Numbered from the stretch's first letter, positions 23,809 through 32,648 are shown. The stretch is DNA of 39,839 nt from an uncultured Lachnospiraceae bacterium (GCA_902761665.1 CACWLA010000014.1:1-39839); one strand, 5' to 3'. Numbers and translations are program-made. The notes: a model not told the origin generated them from the sequence alone.

Positions 23809-24816
23809 TTACTCGCTCAGCTCGCCTCTCAGATTCTTCTCCACCAGTTTCTTGATCTGCGAAACGTCCAGTCCCTTGCTGAAGAGGTAGTACAGTTTGG
23901 TGAGCGCCGCTTCCGTTGTCATGTCTCCGCCGTTCGCCGCGCCGATATCCACGAGAGCCCGGCTGGTCGCGTAGGTCCCCAGCGAGACCTGGCCCTGCGC
24001 GCACTGCGACCGTGCCACGATGACGCTCCCGCTCTTATGCGCCTTCGCAATGATATGCAGCAGCGCCTTCTGCGAACTGGGAACGTTCCCCGTTCCGAAG
24101 GTCTCGAGCACGACGCCCTTCAGCTTATCGGTCATGACCTGCTCGAAAAACTCAAACTGGATCCCCGGAAACACCTTGATCACGCCGATGGGGACGTCGG
24201 CAAACGGCTGAAAGCGGAAGGGACTCTTCGGAAGCGTCCCGTCCGGATCCTGCAGGTAGCGGATCCGGATGCCGGCCTCAGCGAGAAGCGGCGCGTTCGG
24301 CGACTCGAAAGCCTCCAGCGCATCCGATGAGCTCTTCGTCGCCCGGCAGCCCCGCAGCAGCTTTCCGCCGAAATACAGCCCGACCTCGCGGACGCGCCCT
24401 TCGGCGGCGATCATCATTGCCGTCACGATATTGTCGCGGCCGTCGCTGCGCATCTCATACAGCGGGATCTGCGCCCCGGTAAAGATCACCGGCTTTGCCA
24501 GCCCCTCCAGCATGAAGGACAGTGCGCTCGCACTGTAAGCCATGGTGTCCGTCCCGTGCAGCACCACGAAGCCGTCGTAGTTGTCGTAACGCTCCGCGAT
24601 CGCGCTGCCGATCTTATTCCACTCATGGACCGCCATGTCGCTCGAATCCAGAAGCGGATCGAAGACCACTACGTCGTAAGCCGGTGCATCCGGCGAATGC
24701 AGGTCCGGAATCGCCGCCAGTTCCGCCGCGAAGCGCGCACTGTCGGGGACGTACCCCTCTTCACTCTTGACCATCCCGACGGTCCCGCCGGTATAGATCA
24801 GACAGATCTTCTTCAT
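23809..24816 (-). CDS. ansA: L-asparaginase, type I (cytoplasmic)
   Basis: The enzyme hydrolyses L-asparagine to aspartate and ammonia. The 335-residue protein has both catalytic threonine motifs: IYTGGTVGM near residues 7-15 and VVLHGTDTMAYSA near residues 82-94. There is no signal peptide, in line with the type I cytoplasmic enzyme. CGGAGA lies before the start. It has its own promoter with a palindromic element about 75-100 bases upstream and ends at the bidirectional terminator. The genes behind it (small membrane protein, TRAP permease, LysR) are on the same strand but separated by a terminator. An amino-acid-fermenting lifestyle explains its presence. Confidence 0.94.
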   Translation of the reverse strand: MKKICLIYTGGTVGMVKSEEGYVPDSARFAAELAAIPDLHSPDAPAYDVVVFDPLLDSSDMAVHEWNKIGSAIAERYDNYDGFVVLHGTDTMAYSASALSFMLEGLAKPVIFTGAQIPLYEMRSDGRDNIVTAMMIAAEGRVREVGLYFGGKLLRGCRATKSSSDALEAFESPNAPLLAEAGIRIRYLQDPDGTLPKSPFRFQPFADVPIGVIKVFPGIQFEFFEQVMTDKLKGVVLETFGTGNVPSSQKALLHIIAKAHKSGSVIVARSQCAQGQVSLGTYATSRALVDIGAANGGDMTTEAALTKLYYLFSKGLDVSQIKKLVEKNLRGELSE

Positions 24817-24882
24817 GAAAATGTCTCCGTTTTTAAGATCTCACGATCATCCGGATCCCGGCTTGCGGGATCTGCTGAACGA

Positions 24883-24916
24883 CTGATATTATATCAGCCG
24901 GAGGGCTTCCCTGCAA
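24883..24916 (-). promoter_or_regulatory. Probable ansA promoter with overlapping palindrome
   Basis: On the minus strand TATAAT (24888-24893) lies 17 bases after TTGCAG (24911-24916), which is a weak -35 match. The -10 box is inside the perfect palindrome CTGATATTATATCAG (24883-24897), which could be an operator. Confidence 0.6.
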
Positions 24917-24946
24917 CGTTTATTTCGCCGCAGGACTTCCTTCTGA

Positions 24947-24975
24947 AAAAGCCGGAGCTTTCTGCCCCGGCTTTT
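24947..24975 (-). terminator. Terminator after the TRAP-type transporter genes
   Basis: AAAAGCCGG and CCGGCTTTT pair around an 11-base loop, eight bases beyond the stop of the 95-residue membrane protein gene. On the minus strand the hairpin is followed by CTTTTTC. Confidence 0.75.
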
Positions 24976-24982
24976 CATCATA

Positions 24983-25270
24983 TTATTTGTTTTCTTTCTC
25001 TTTCTTCTTGATGCCCGGGACCAGTGCCTTCTCTCCCGCCAGATACATCGTCAGCAGACCGAACAGGATCAGCACGGTCGATGCATAGATCATGACGGGA
25101 ACCATGGATTTATAGATCCATTTGCAGATGGCAGCGGCCGTATCGCCGCCGATGCACAGGGCTGCGACGTATCCGAAGAACGTCAGGCCGCCGGCAAAAA
25201 GAACGATCATGATCCCGTAACCGAAGATCATTTTGAAAACACCAGCGATTTTCTGCATTGTTTCTTTCAT
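24983..25270 (-). CDS. Small membrane protein, probable partner of the TRAP-type permease
   Basis: This 95-residue protein has two clear membrane segments (about residues 14-38 and 54-76) and a Lys/Glu-rich tail. No named domain is recognised. AAAGGAGG before the start is strong, and it begins 15 bases after the permease stop, so the two are cotranscribed. Its position resembles that of the small DctQ subunit of TRAP transporters, but it is much shorter and has fewer segments than a normal DctQ. A role as a small stabilising or coupling subunit is inferred from context only. Confidence 0.7.
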   Translation of the reverse strand: MKETMQKIAGVFKMIFGYGIMIVLFAGGLTFFGYVAALCIGGDTAAAICKWIYKSMVPVMIYASTVLILFGLLTMYLAGEKALVPGIKKKEKENK

Positions 25271-25285
25271 CGTCAGTTCCTCCTT

Positions 25286-26650
25286 TTACAGGCCGAGGAT
25301 CGGCAGGAAGCCCATCAGAACGATGACTTCCATGACAAACTGGGCTGCGACCCACCAGAGATTGTTCTTGAACGTCTTGCCGAAATCGGAACCGGCAAGG
25401 CTCATGCCTGCGTACATGCCGAGGCCGAGCGGCGGAGTGATGCCGCACATGACGCCGCAGTAGCAGGGCAGCATCGCAGCAGCCAGAACAGGGTTGACGC
25501 CTTTAGAGGCCAGGATCGTAATGAAGACCGGGCCGAAAATGACGACCAGGGAGCTTCCGGGGATGACCATGCCGAGCAGGCAGGTGATCAGGCAGACAAA
25601 GACGACCAGGCCGAATTTGCCCATGCTGAGGCCTTCCATGAAGGTCAGCATCTCGTCAGTGACACCGAGGTCGGTGAACAGCGCACCGATCATGTAGCCG
25701 AAGACGCAGACGCCGATGGCCGGTGCGATCGTCTTGATGCCGTCGGCGAACATTTTCGCGATGGCGTGCGGCGTGACCTGTTTCTTATCCTTGGCAATGA
25801 GGACGCCGTAGATGGAAGCCAGGCCGCCGATGAAGATCAGCAGGCTGCTGGACATGAACTTCGCACCGTCCTTGCCGAGTCTTTCGGTAAAGAAAGTGGA
25901 TTTGAAGAAATAGTCCAGAACAAAGGGCAGCAGGATGATCAGCGGAAGAAGGAGTCCCTGCCAGCCTTTTTTGAAGGTCTCTTTCAGACTGGGAATATCT
26001 TCCTTTGCAACCGGAGCGACTTTATAGTATTTGCAGAACGCAAAGACCATGATCAGGCGCTGCAGGATGAACCAGAGCGAGCAGCCCCACAGAACGATCC
26101 AGAATTCGGACTGGGAAATGAAGCCTTCGCCGTACGCAGCCATCCCGGTCAGGGCGCCGAGGGCAGCCGTGATGTTGCCCGAAGGCGGAATCATGTTGCC
26201 GAGGTAGGAAGCGTTCGATTCGATATTGGCTGCAAGTTCAGCCGGGAAACCGGACTTCTTCATGGCAGGGATCGTGATCGAACCGGTCGCCATGACGTTG
26301 CCGGGACCGGAGCCGGACAGCGCCCCCATGAAGGAGCTGGCCACGACGGATACGTAGCCGGCACCACCGGTCACGCGGCCGAGCAGAGCAAGAATGACGG
26401 CGATCGCACTGTCGATCACCTTCGTCTTCGTGAGCAGGATCGACATGGCGCAGAAAGCGGTCATGGAATACAGGAGCGAGGTCTTCAGACCGGTATTGAT
26501 GTATCCGCCGACCTTTCCCCAAGTACCGGTGATCGTCAGCAGCAGAATGAAGCTGATCAGTACGGCCTCATAAACCGGGCGTTTCAGCAGCAGAAACCAG
26601 ATGATGATTACTGCCAGCATGATGGCCAGATAGGTTAATGCAGCAGGCAT
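25286..26650 (-). CDS. TRAP-type (DctM-like) large permease
   Basis: The 454-residue protein has about 11-12 membrane segments. GALSGSGPGNVMATGSITIPAMKK (from about residue 109) and SYLGNMIPPSGNITAALG (from about residue 148) resemble the conserved loops of DctM and TAXI-type TRAP permeases. VIPGSSLVVIFGP in the second half resembles their repeat. Such permeases import organic acids with a sodium gradient and a binding protein. No binding-protein gene is seen near it. A LysR gene lies 55 bases upstream on the same strand, and a 95-residue membrane protein gene follows. AAGGAGG precedes the start. The dyad GAAGCT-N8-AGCTTC at 26674-26693 lies between the LysR gene and this one. The substrate is unknown. 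Confidence 0.75.
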   Translation of the reverse strand: MPAALTYLAIMLAVIIIWFLLLKRPVYEAVLISFILLLTITGTWGKVGGYINTGLKTSLLYSMTAFCAMSILLTKTKVIDSAIAVILALLGRVTGGAGYVSVVASSFMGALSGSGPGNVMATGSITIPAMKKSGFPAELAANIESNASYLGNMIPPSGNITAALGALTGMAAYGEGFISQSEFWIVLWGCSLWFILQRLIMVFAFCKYYKVAPVAKEDIPSLKETFKKGWQGLLLPLIILLPFVLDYFFKSTFFTERLGKDGAKFMSSSLLIFIGGLASIYGVLIAKDKKQVTPHAIAKMFADGIKTIAPAIGVCVFGYMIGALFTDLGVTDEMLTFMEGLSMGKFGLVVFVCLITCLLGMVIPGSSLVVIFGPVFITILASKGVNPVLAAAMLPCYCGVMCGITPPLGLGMYAGMSLAGSDFGKTFKNNLWWVAAQFVMEVIVLMGFLPILGL

Positions 26651-26705
26651 TTTGTGTTTTCCTCCTTATGACTGAAGCTCTTGGATCAGCTTCTGGTTTT
26701 ATCTT

Positions 26706-27611
26706 TTACCATTCAATGGTTTTGATCACGTCGATCAGTTCCTGGGCCGTTTTTGACAGCCTGACATTTTTCCGCCAGATGACGGCAGGTTCCCGTTTCA
26801 GCAGCTGATCGGAAAAAGAATAGAAAACGACCGATCCGTCCCGGCAGAAACGTTCAACGCCGCTGGGCACTACCGCTGCGCCTACACCGGATCTGACCAT
26901 TTCGATCTGCGCCTCCAGTGATTTCACCACGACTGCAGGGGCTGTCTGTTCTTCTCCTCCGTACAGCAGGTCATCTACCTGCTGCTGCATGTACTGCGTT
27001 TCCGTCAGCATTACCAGGGGATACTTCCGCAGGACCGCCGTACTCACGGCAGGATGTCTGCGGCCGCTGCATTCCGCGGCGGGAAGCCTTTCCCATTCCG
27101 CCGGCACGGCCAGAACGATCTCCTCTTCCGACAGTTTTTCATGGCTGAAACGCTTCCCATCGACCGGCAGCAGGGTGACCGCCAGGTCGAACTCCCCCTG
27201 TTCCATACCGTCCAGAAGCTCTGCCGTCGTCCTCTCCCGGATCACCAGATACATGTTCGGGTGGAGCTGTTTGAACTTCCCGGCGATCGCCGGCATCATG
27301 GATGCGGAACGGTAAGGTGAAGTTCCGACGATGAGCGAACCGGTCTTGCACTCTGCGATGTCGTTGATCGCGTTTTCCATCTGGTGCTCAATGTCCAGGA
27401 TCCGTCTGCCGGCTTCGATATAGATCCTTCCGGCATCCGTGATCCTGACGTCACCGTTCGTCCTGGCAAAGAGTTCGGTACCGATCTCCTTCTCGATCTT
27501 CTTGACATACTGCGACAGCGAAGGCTGCGTGATGTTCAGCAGGTCGGCCGCCCTGGAAAACGACCCTTCGTGCGCAAGTGTCAGAACGTATTGAAACTGT
27601 TTGGTATTCAT
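26706..27611 (-). CDS. LysR-family transcriptional regulator
   Basis: The 301-residue protein has an N-terminal winged helix with the family pattern ALxxEGSFSRAADLLNITQPSLSQ-type recognition region at about residues 13-36. A LysR substrate-binding domain from about residue 88 to the end follows, starting LIVGTSPYRSASMMPAI. A small-molecule co-inducer is expected but not identifiable. It is immediately upstream of the TRAP-type permease in the same orientation and is likely to control it. A promoter and a dyad that may be its own operator lie just before its start. Confidence 0.93.
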   Translation of the reverse strand: MNTKQFQYVLTLAHEGSFSRAADLLNITQPSLSQYVKKIEKEIGTELFARTNGDVRITDAGRIYIEAGRRILDIEHQMENAINDIAECKTGSLIVGTSPYRSASMMPAIAGKFKQLHPNMYLVIRERTTAELLDGMEQGEFDLAVTLLPVDGKRFSHEKLSEEEIVLAVPAEWERLPAAECSGRRHPAVSTAVLRKYPLVMLTETQYMQQQVDDLLYGGEEQTAPAVVVKSLEAQIEMVRSGVGAAVVPSGVERFCRDGSVVFYSFSDQLLKREPAVIWRKNVRLSKTAQELIDVIKTIEW

Positions 27612-27642
27612 GCTTCACCTATAATCGAAAGGCAATGGTATC

Positions 27643-27683
27643 TATAGTATTTTGACTATATCACGCAAAATGAAAAAAGTCAA
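27643..27683 (-). promoter_or_regulatory. LysR gene promoter with overlapping dyad operator
   Basis: On the minus strand TTGACT (27678-27683) and TATAGT (27655-27660) are 17 bases apart, a near-consensus pair. The dyad TATAGT-N6-ACTATA (27643-27660) overlaps the -10 box. This placement and symmetry are as expected for a LysR-type autoregulatory site. Confidence 0.75.
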
Positions 27684-27702
27684 GCAGTATTTTATGAAAT
27701 CA

Positions 27703-28704
27703 TCAGAACTCACAGGGGGTACCTTTCAGGTACTTTCTCATGATTTCTTTTTTTCCGACGTTATCATACTGGATCACATCCACGCCGTGTCCGAAGTTTG
27801 CCTCAATGAAATCGACGCCGTCTTCCGTTATGGCAATGTCCCAGCCAAGATAGATCATGTTTTTGGAAAGCTGTGCTGCTTTGCTGACTTCACGCAGGAG
27901 GATGTCCCAGTTCGGCAGCTGCAGACCGATCATGAACATGCCGGAAGAAGGATGCGTATCATGGGATCTTTCGGTTTCATTGTCTCTGCCCGGGCCTGTG
28001 ATCCTGCCTGTTTTCAGATCGATCGGATAGGCGATCCCGCCGAAGTGCATGTTGTCCACGATGCTTCCGGCGGCGCCGCAGCGCAGGGCTGCGCCGACGA
28101 ACTGCGTATTCCGGTCCTTGTCCAGGATCGTCACGATGCGAACGGTGTTCACGCAGGACGGGTTGATCTCGTTCAGCAGGCGGTGCTGGCGGATCCTCTC
28201 CTCCAGCACGTAGGCACGGCGCTTCAGTTCCGCAAGTTCCTCTTCGCTTAAGTCTTCCCGGCGAAGCAGTTCGATGCCCGCGCCGCCGCTCTGATACAGC
28301 GGTTTCTTGAAAACCGCCTCATGTTTCTCCACGAATGCTCTGATCTCATCCTCAGATGCGGTCTCCGTTCCCAGGAAATCCCTTTTCACGAATCCTGCCG
28401 CGCCGTATGTCTGATTGAACAGCAGCTTGTTGCCGATGGAACGGCGTTCGGACAGTTCGGACGCTTTTCGCATTTTTTTGGTGATCTTCTGGCTTTGAAT
28501 GAAGCCCATGTACGTACGGATCTCCGCATGGCGTTTCCTGTACAGTTCCATGGCAACATAATTATCCGTGTTGACCTTGTGAATGAGCCGGCATTCAAAG
28601 CATCTGAGCTTTTCAAGCAGGGGGATCCCGGTCCCCATGTTGTGCCAGTTATAGTTTCTTCCAAAGGAGTCAAAATAGTCTTTGATCCTGGCGATGACGT
28701 TCAT
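27703..28704 (-). CDS. Sugar-transfer-associated ATP-grasp ligase (fourth of the type in the operon)
   Basis: The 333-residue protein has the ATP-grasp pattern of the family found in exopolysaccharide operons (ATPgrasp_ST). A nucleotide-binding lysine and glycine-rich loop are in FKKPLYQSGGAG near residue 141. A second block, NPSCVNTVRIVTIL, lies near residue 187. The metal-binding end is GWDIAITEDGVDFIEAN near residues 284-300, followed by GHGVDV. ATP-grasp enzymes join a carboxylate to an amine, thiol or hydroxyl with ATP. The acceptor here is unknown. It is the last gene of the surface-polymer operon, 42 bases after the flippase gene. No terminator is obvious in the 90 bases before the LysR gene, so some read-through into it is possible. 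Confidence 0.83.
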   Translation of the reverse strand: MNVIARIKDYFDSFGRNYNWHNMGTGIPLLEKLRCFECRLIHKVNTDNYVAMELYRKRHAEIRTYMGFIQSQKITKKMRKASELSERRSIGNKLLFNQTYGAAGFVKRDFLGTETASEDEIRAFVEKHEAVFKKPLYQSGGAGIELLRREDLSEEELAELKRRAYVLEERIRQHRLLNEINPSCVNTVRIVTILDKDRNTQFVGAALRCGAAGSIVDNMHFGGIAYPIDLKTGRITGPGRDNETERSHDTHPSSGMFMIGLQLPNWDILLREVSKAAQLSKNMIYLGWDIAITEDGVDFIEANFGHGVDVIQYDNVGKKEIMRKYLKGTPCEF

Positions 28705-28746
28705 GATGCCCTCCTGCTGCCTGTTCAGACAAGGCGTTGTGTTCTG

Positions 28747-30342
28747 TTACGATTTCCCGTCCGTTTTTTTCGTTTTCCCGCGCAGTTTGCTTTTCACCTT
28801 GCCGAGAAGATTCCTGAACAGCCCGATAAGATATCTGCAGGATTCCGTTTTACAGAACAGGAGAAGGAAAACCGCCGGTACCGACACACTGACGATCAGA
28901 ATGTGTACGATCACGGAAAGCCATCCGTGGCCGGTATAGACATGGCTGCAGATCCAGCGGTCCGCAAGGCACACGCCTGCCGTCACAAGCAGATACAGTC
29001 CGTTCCTCAGATAATAGTCGATCTCCGGTTTATATCCTTCGAAACTGTATTTGTAAACGACATGGACGTCCATGGCAATGTTTGTCAGGAGCAGTGTTGA
29101 GAGCGTTCCGATGATCACGCCGTAGATCCCGCAGACCTGCACAAGGCCTACCGAAACGACGATATTGATCACGACGCCGAACAGCGGCCGGTACCACATG
29201 TTGCGGAAAGTCCCGCTGACATTGCGGATCTGATAGATGTTGTTGACCAGTCCCCACAGGTAGATCTCAATGCCGATCAGCAGGGCAAACGGCTCTGCGA
29301 TCACATAACTGTCCGAGACCCATACCCGGATCAGTTCATCTGCGCAGACCGTGATGCCGACCCCCGCCGTCCCGTAAAGGACCACCGTGAGGAAATTCAT
29401 CACCTTGAACATCTGAAATTTTCTGCTGATATCAGCTTCCACGAACAGATTTCCCATGCTGGCCCTGACTGAGCGGTAGACCTGTCCGAGCAGCTTCGTG
29501 ATCGTCGTGTAGAACAGCAGATAATTGGAATAAAGGCCGACCATCGGCAGCCCCAGAAATGAACTGAGAACGATATTATCCGTTGCCTTCAGAACAACAC
29601 CGTTCACATTGTACAAAAAGACGGCGCCGCAGTCCTTGAAGAGGCTTAAGACTTCCTCTTTTTTGAGCCTGTCCTCTTCTTTGGTGAAAAACTGAGGGAA
29701 ATATCGCTGAGCGATCAGCGCATAGACCAGGTTGGCGATGACCGAGAAGCTCAGGACGGTTGCCGTATAGGCGATAAAGTTCTTCAGAAAAACCAGAACG
29801 AGGATCTGGGCGACATTGCTGATGACCGCAATGATGTAACCCGCGATGTCCAGGACATACTTTCTCTGATTGGCGATCATGATCGTGCTGCGGTAGGCAA
29901 AGAACCAGTAGCTCGACACGCTCTGCAGCAGGAACATCATGAAGACAAGAACGGCGTTGATATTCAGGTCCGCCAGTGTCTCGTAATCACGGATCAGGAT
30001 CGGCAGAAGGGGGATCATGGCCAGCCCCATCAGCAGGATCACGGTACCGATCACGCGATAAGCCTGTTTATAAAACTTCAGCAGCACGCGGACTCTCTTG
30101 TCGTCATGCTCCGCCAGCGGTTTGTACAGCTGGTAGGTGATCGCCGTATCCACGCCGAGTTCCGCCAGCGACAGCATCGAAATGACGTCCGCGAATAAGC
30201 CGTTGATCCCGAGATAAGCTTTGCCGAGTGTCCGGATGAAGACGGTTCTCGTGACAAACTTAAGAATGACGACCAGCATCTCATTGCCGAAGCTGGTCAT
30301 CATGGTTAGCATCGTATTTCTTACTCTGGATTCTTTTCCCAT
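28747..30342 (-). CDS. Wzx-like polysaccharide flippase
   Basis: The 531-residue protein has 12-14 membrane segments and the features of the MATE/Wzx polysaccharide flippase group. The N-terminus (NTMLTMMTSFGNEMLVVILK) is typical of Bacillota capsule clusters. KVMNFLTVVLYGTAGVGITV lies about two thirds along. It would move a lipid-linked product to the outer face of the membrane. The C-terminal tail is Lys/Arg-rich (KVKSKLRGKTKKTDGKS), which places it in the cytoplasm. The gene follows the opine-dehydrogenase-like gene by 81 bases. No polymerase gene of the Wzy type accompanies it. Confidence 0.9.
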   Translation of the reverse strand: MGKESRVRNTMLTMMTSFGNEMLVVILKFVTRTVFIRTLGKAYLGINGLFADVISMLSLAELGVDTAITYQLYKPLAEHDDKRVRVLLKFYKQAYRVIGTVILLMGLAMIPLLPILIRDYETLADLNINAVLVFMMFLLQSVSSYWFFAYRSTIMIANQRKYVLDIAGYIIAVISNVAQILVLVFLKNFIAYTATVLSFSVIANLVYALIAQRYFPQFFTKEEDRLKKEEVLSLFKDCGAVFLYNVNGVVLKATDNIVLSSFLGLPMVGLYSNYLLFYTTITKLLGQVYRSVRASMGNLFVEADISRKFQMFKVMNFLTVVLYGTAGVGITVCADELIRVWVSDSYVIAEPFALLIGIEIYLWGLVNNIYQIRNVSGTFRNMWYRPLFGVVINIVVSVGLVQVCGIYGVIIGTLSTLLLTNIAMDVHVVYKYSFEGYKPEIDYYLRNGLYLLVTAGVCLADRWICSHVYTGHGWLSVIVHILIVSVSVPAVFLLLFCKTESCRYLIGLFRNLLGKVKSKLRGKTKKTDGKS

Positions 30343-30423
30343 TACGGCTCTCTGCAGTATGACGTAAGATCAGGGACGTCCTTGCCGGTCATCCGGTTTG
30401 GACGGAATGGTTCATTCCGGTGT

Positions 30424-31512
30424 TCAGTTCTCCTTGCCGCAGTCTCTGAGGATCCTGTGGATATTCTCCCGTCCGAGCTTTTCGGGCGTGCGGCCTTCCG
30501 CGCGCAGATCTCTCCCCAACGCGGCAGAGGCGATCTCAATGAGGGCCGTACAGATCGGGGTGGCGATGTCCAGGGCTTTCCCGAGAGCTTCCAGCATGAC
30601 GAGCCCCTGAGGGACGTCTTCTGAAATGTAGCGGGAATCGACTTTCGTAGGTCCCTTCGCACGGGTCGGCATCTCCGCGTAATTCAGGAAGACTTCCTTG
30701 GCATCGATCGTATCGTCGAGCGAATTGCGGTATTTGCACGCTTCCACGTAAGGCATTCTGGCAAAGTTCAGTTTTCCCAGAACGTCCATCTTTTCCTTAT
30801 CCAGCGCGTCCAGCACCATCCAGGTATGCGGGTTGGAACGGGTATAGGCTTCATAATACAGGCAGAACTCGCCTTTGGAAGATTCGATCCGCGGTATGCT
30901 CATGACCGAACCGACCGTATGCACGACCATGTTGGGGTTGTGAAGCGCCGCTTCGATGACTGAGTCAAGATACACGAGGCGCTCGCCCAGCTGATCCAGC
31001 TTCGCGGCAGCCTCCTGCTTTCGGGAAGACGGGAAGATGCCGATCGGGTTCCTGACGTTGCGGAAACCGACCCGGAAATACCCGGGTTCCATGATCCGTC
31101 CGTCGATGAAGGAACTCTCCGCCTCGGCGATGATGATATCCTTATCTCCGCAGTGCTTCAGAACATACGCCGTGGAGAGATATCCCGGATTGATCAGAAG
31201 GATCTGGCCGTCCTCCAGGAACGGCGCAATGCGCTCGATCAGCTGTTCATGGTAATTCGTCTGAATGTAAATGATCACGATCTCCGCGCCGCGGATCTCC
31301 GAGACGTCACGGCTCAGCCTGTGGATATTGGCCGATTTGATCTCGCCGAATTCATTCAGGGTCATTTTTCCTTCATTTTCAAGAAGGAACTGGAAGTTAT
31401 CATCATGCATCGCATGCGACGTCTTGATCAGGGTCACATCATGTCCGTGCATGGTCAGGTCGGCAGCAACCGCACAGCCGGCATTTCCGGCACCGAGTAT
31501 TGCTATTTTCAT
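30424..31512 (-). CDS. Octopine/nopaline (opine) dehydrogenase-family protein
   Basis: The 362-residue protein starts with the Rossmann motif IAILGAGNAGCAVAADL, using the ATG at 31510-31512, which follows AAAGGAG. The open frame runs ten codons further upstream. The C-terminal half has VVHTVGSVMS and FCLYYEAYT, typical of the octopine dehydrogenase domain with its catalytic histidine. Members reductively join a 2-oxo acid to the amino group of an amino acid using NAD(P)H, giving opines. Its place inside a surface-polymer operon beside ATP-grasp genes suggests that the product, perhaps an N-(carboxyalkyl)amino acid, is attached to the polymer. The substrates are unknown. Confidence 0.85.
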   Translation of the reverse strand: MKIAILGAGNAGCAVAADLTMHGHDVTLIKTSHAMHDDNFQFLLENEGKMTLNEFGEIKSANIHRLSRDVSEIRGAEIVIIYIQTNYHEQLIERIAPFLEDGQILLINPGYLSTAYVLKHCGDKDIIIAEAESSFIDGRIMEPGYFRVGFRNVRNPIGIFPSSRKQEAAAKLDQLGERLVYLDSVIEAALHNPNMVVHTVGSVMSIPRIESSKGEFCLYYEAYTRSNPHTWMVLDALDKEKMDVLGKLNFARMPYVEACKYRNSLDDTIDAKEVFLNYAEMPTRAKGPTKVDSRYISEDVPQGLVMLEALGKALDIATPICTALIEIASAALGRDLRAEGRTPEKLGRENIHRILRDCGKEN

Positions 31513-31538
31513 GGGGTGCTCCTTTCTGCACGAGGGTC

Positions 31539-32648
31539 TCAATAAAACGCGTTCTTTCTGGTCTTATCGATGAATACGTCCTTCAGGACGTCGTCCGTCA
31601 GTTCTCCGAAGGTCGTTCCGCAGCTGAACTGGTTCGGTTCAGGCATGATATTGAACTCAATGAAAACCGGGTCTCCGCAGTCATCCACGGCATAATCCCA
31701 ACCGATGATCGCGAAATAAGGCAGGGTGGGATGAAGGCGCTTTACCGTTTCAATGACCTTGTCAAAAGAAGGAACCGAGATGTCCCGGAATTTGATGCCG
31801 CTCGGATGCTCATCCGTCCAGCTCAGGTCGCCTTTGATCGCCTTCTCATCCAGCCGGCCGTCCGGCATGATCCGGCAGGAGATCCCGCCGGCCGAGAAAT
31901 TGTCCACGCGGGCGCCGACACCGCCCATTCTCAGGATCGTCGACAGGATGTGGACTTCCCCTTTGAAATAGAAGGATACGACGCGGATCGTGTTCAGCGA
32001 GCGTTCATTGATCGCCGCCAGTCCCGGATGCTGCTTTACCAGTCTCTGCACGACAAAGTTGTACTTGAACCTGCTGAAGATATCCGCTATTTTTTCCGTC
32101 TTCGGGTCGTCCCGGTCAAAGAATGTGATTGACCTGCCGCTGCCGCTGTTGACGGACGGCTTGATGATCAGATGCTCTTCCTTCTCACAGATGCCTATCG
32201 CCTCCTCAAGCGAGATTGGCCGGTCTCCGTCGCCGTTGAAATAATAGCCGGCAATGTTCTTGGCTACGGTCTCGGGCTTTTTGACGTCGGCAAGAATGCG
32301 GCTGTACATGCCCTTGTCCCGGTATGCCTTGTTGATCGCGATGTAGTTGAAGTAGGGAAGGATGTCGTTATACCAGACCGTATCCGGAATGTATCTCGGT
32401 TCATAATGGTCCAGTTCCCTGCAGAACAGGTCAAACCAATATTTCTCCGGCTTGCGGCCGAACGGTTCCCAATACGGAAGCACCGTCTTCTTAAACTCGG
32501 AAACACTTCCGTCATAACCGTTGTTAATGCTTTTCAGCAGTGTTTTTACGCCCTTCGTCTGATCATTCGACAAAGAATGCATTCTGGCTTTGATATACAG
32601 CTGTTCCATCTTCCTGCGGGACGGTTTGTGCAAGGGAATAAGACCCAT
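31539..32648 (-). CDS. Sugar-transfer-associated ATP-grasp ligase (third)
   Basis: This 369-residue member of the ATPgrasp_ST group is closest to the protein encoded just upstream at 32701-33792. Visible motifs are the ATP-binding IIKPSVNSGSGRS at residues 161-173, QRLVKQHPGLAAINERSLNT at 201-220, and the metal-binding GWDYAVDDCGDPVFIEFNIM at 316-335. An N-terminal helical region of about 150 residues, found in the paralogue as well, probably binds the acceptor. It starts 52 bases after the preceding gene and is followed by the opine-dehydrogenase-like gene. The reaction is inferred to be amide or ester formation; the substrates are unknown. Confidence 0.84.
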   Translation of the reverse strand: MGLIPLHKPSRRKMEQLYIKARMHSLSNDQTKGVKTLLKSINNGYDGSVSEFKKTVLPYWEPFGRKPEKYWFDLFCRELDHYEPRYIPDTVWYNDILPYFNYIAINKAYRDKGMYSRILADVKKPETVAKNIAGYYFNGDGDRPISLEEAIGICEKEEHLIIKPSVNSGSGRSITFFDRDDPKTEKIADIFSRFKYNFVVQRLVKQHPGLAAINERSLNTIRVVSFYFKGEVHILSTILRMGGVGARVDNFSAGGISCRIMPDGRLDEKAIKGDLSWTDEHPSGIKFRDISVPSFDKVIETVKRLHPTLPYFAIIGWDYAVDDCGDPVFIEFNIMPEPNQFSCGTTFGELTDDVLKDVFIDKTRKNAFY

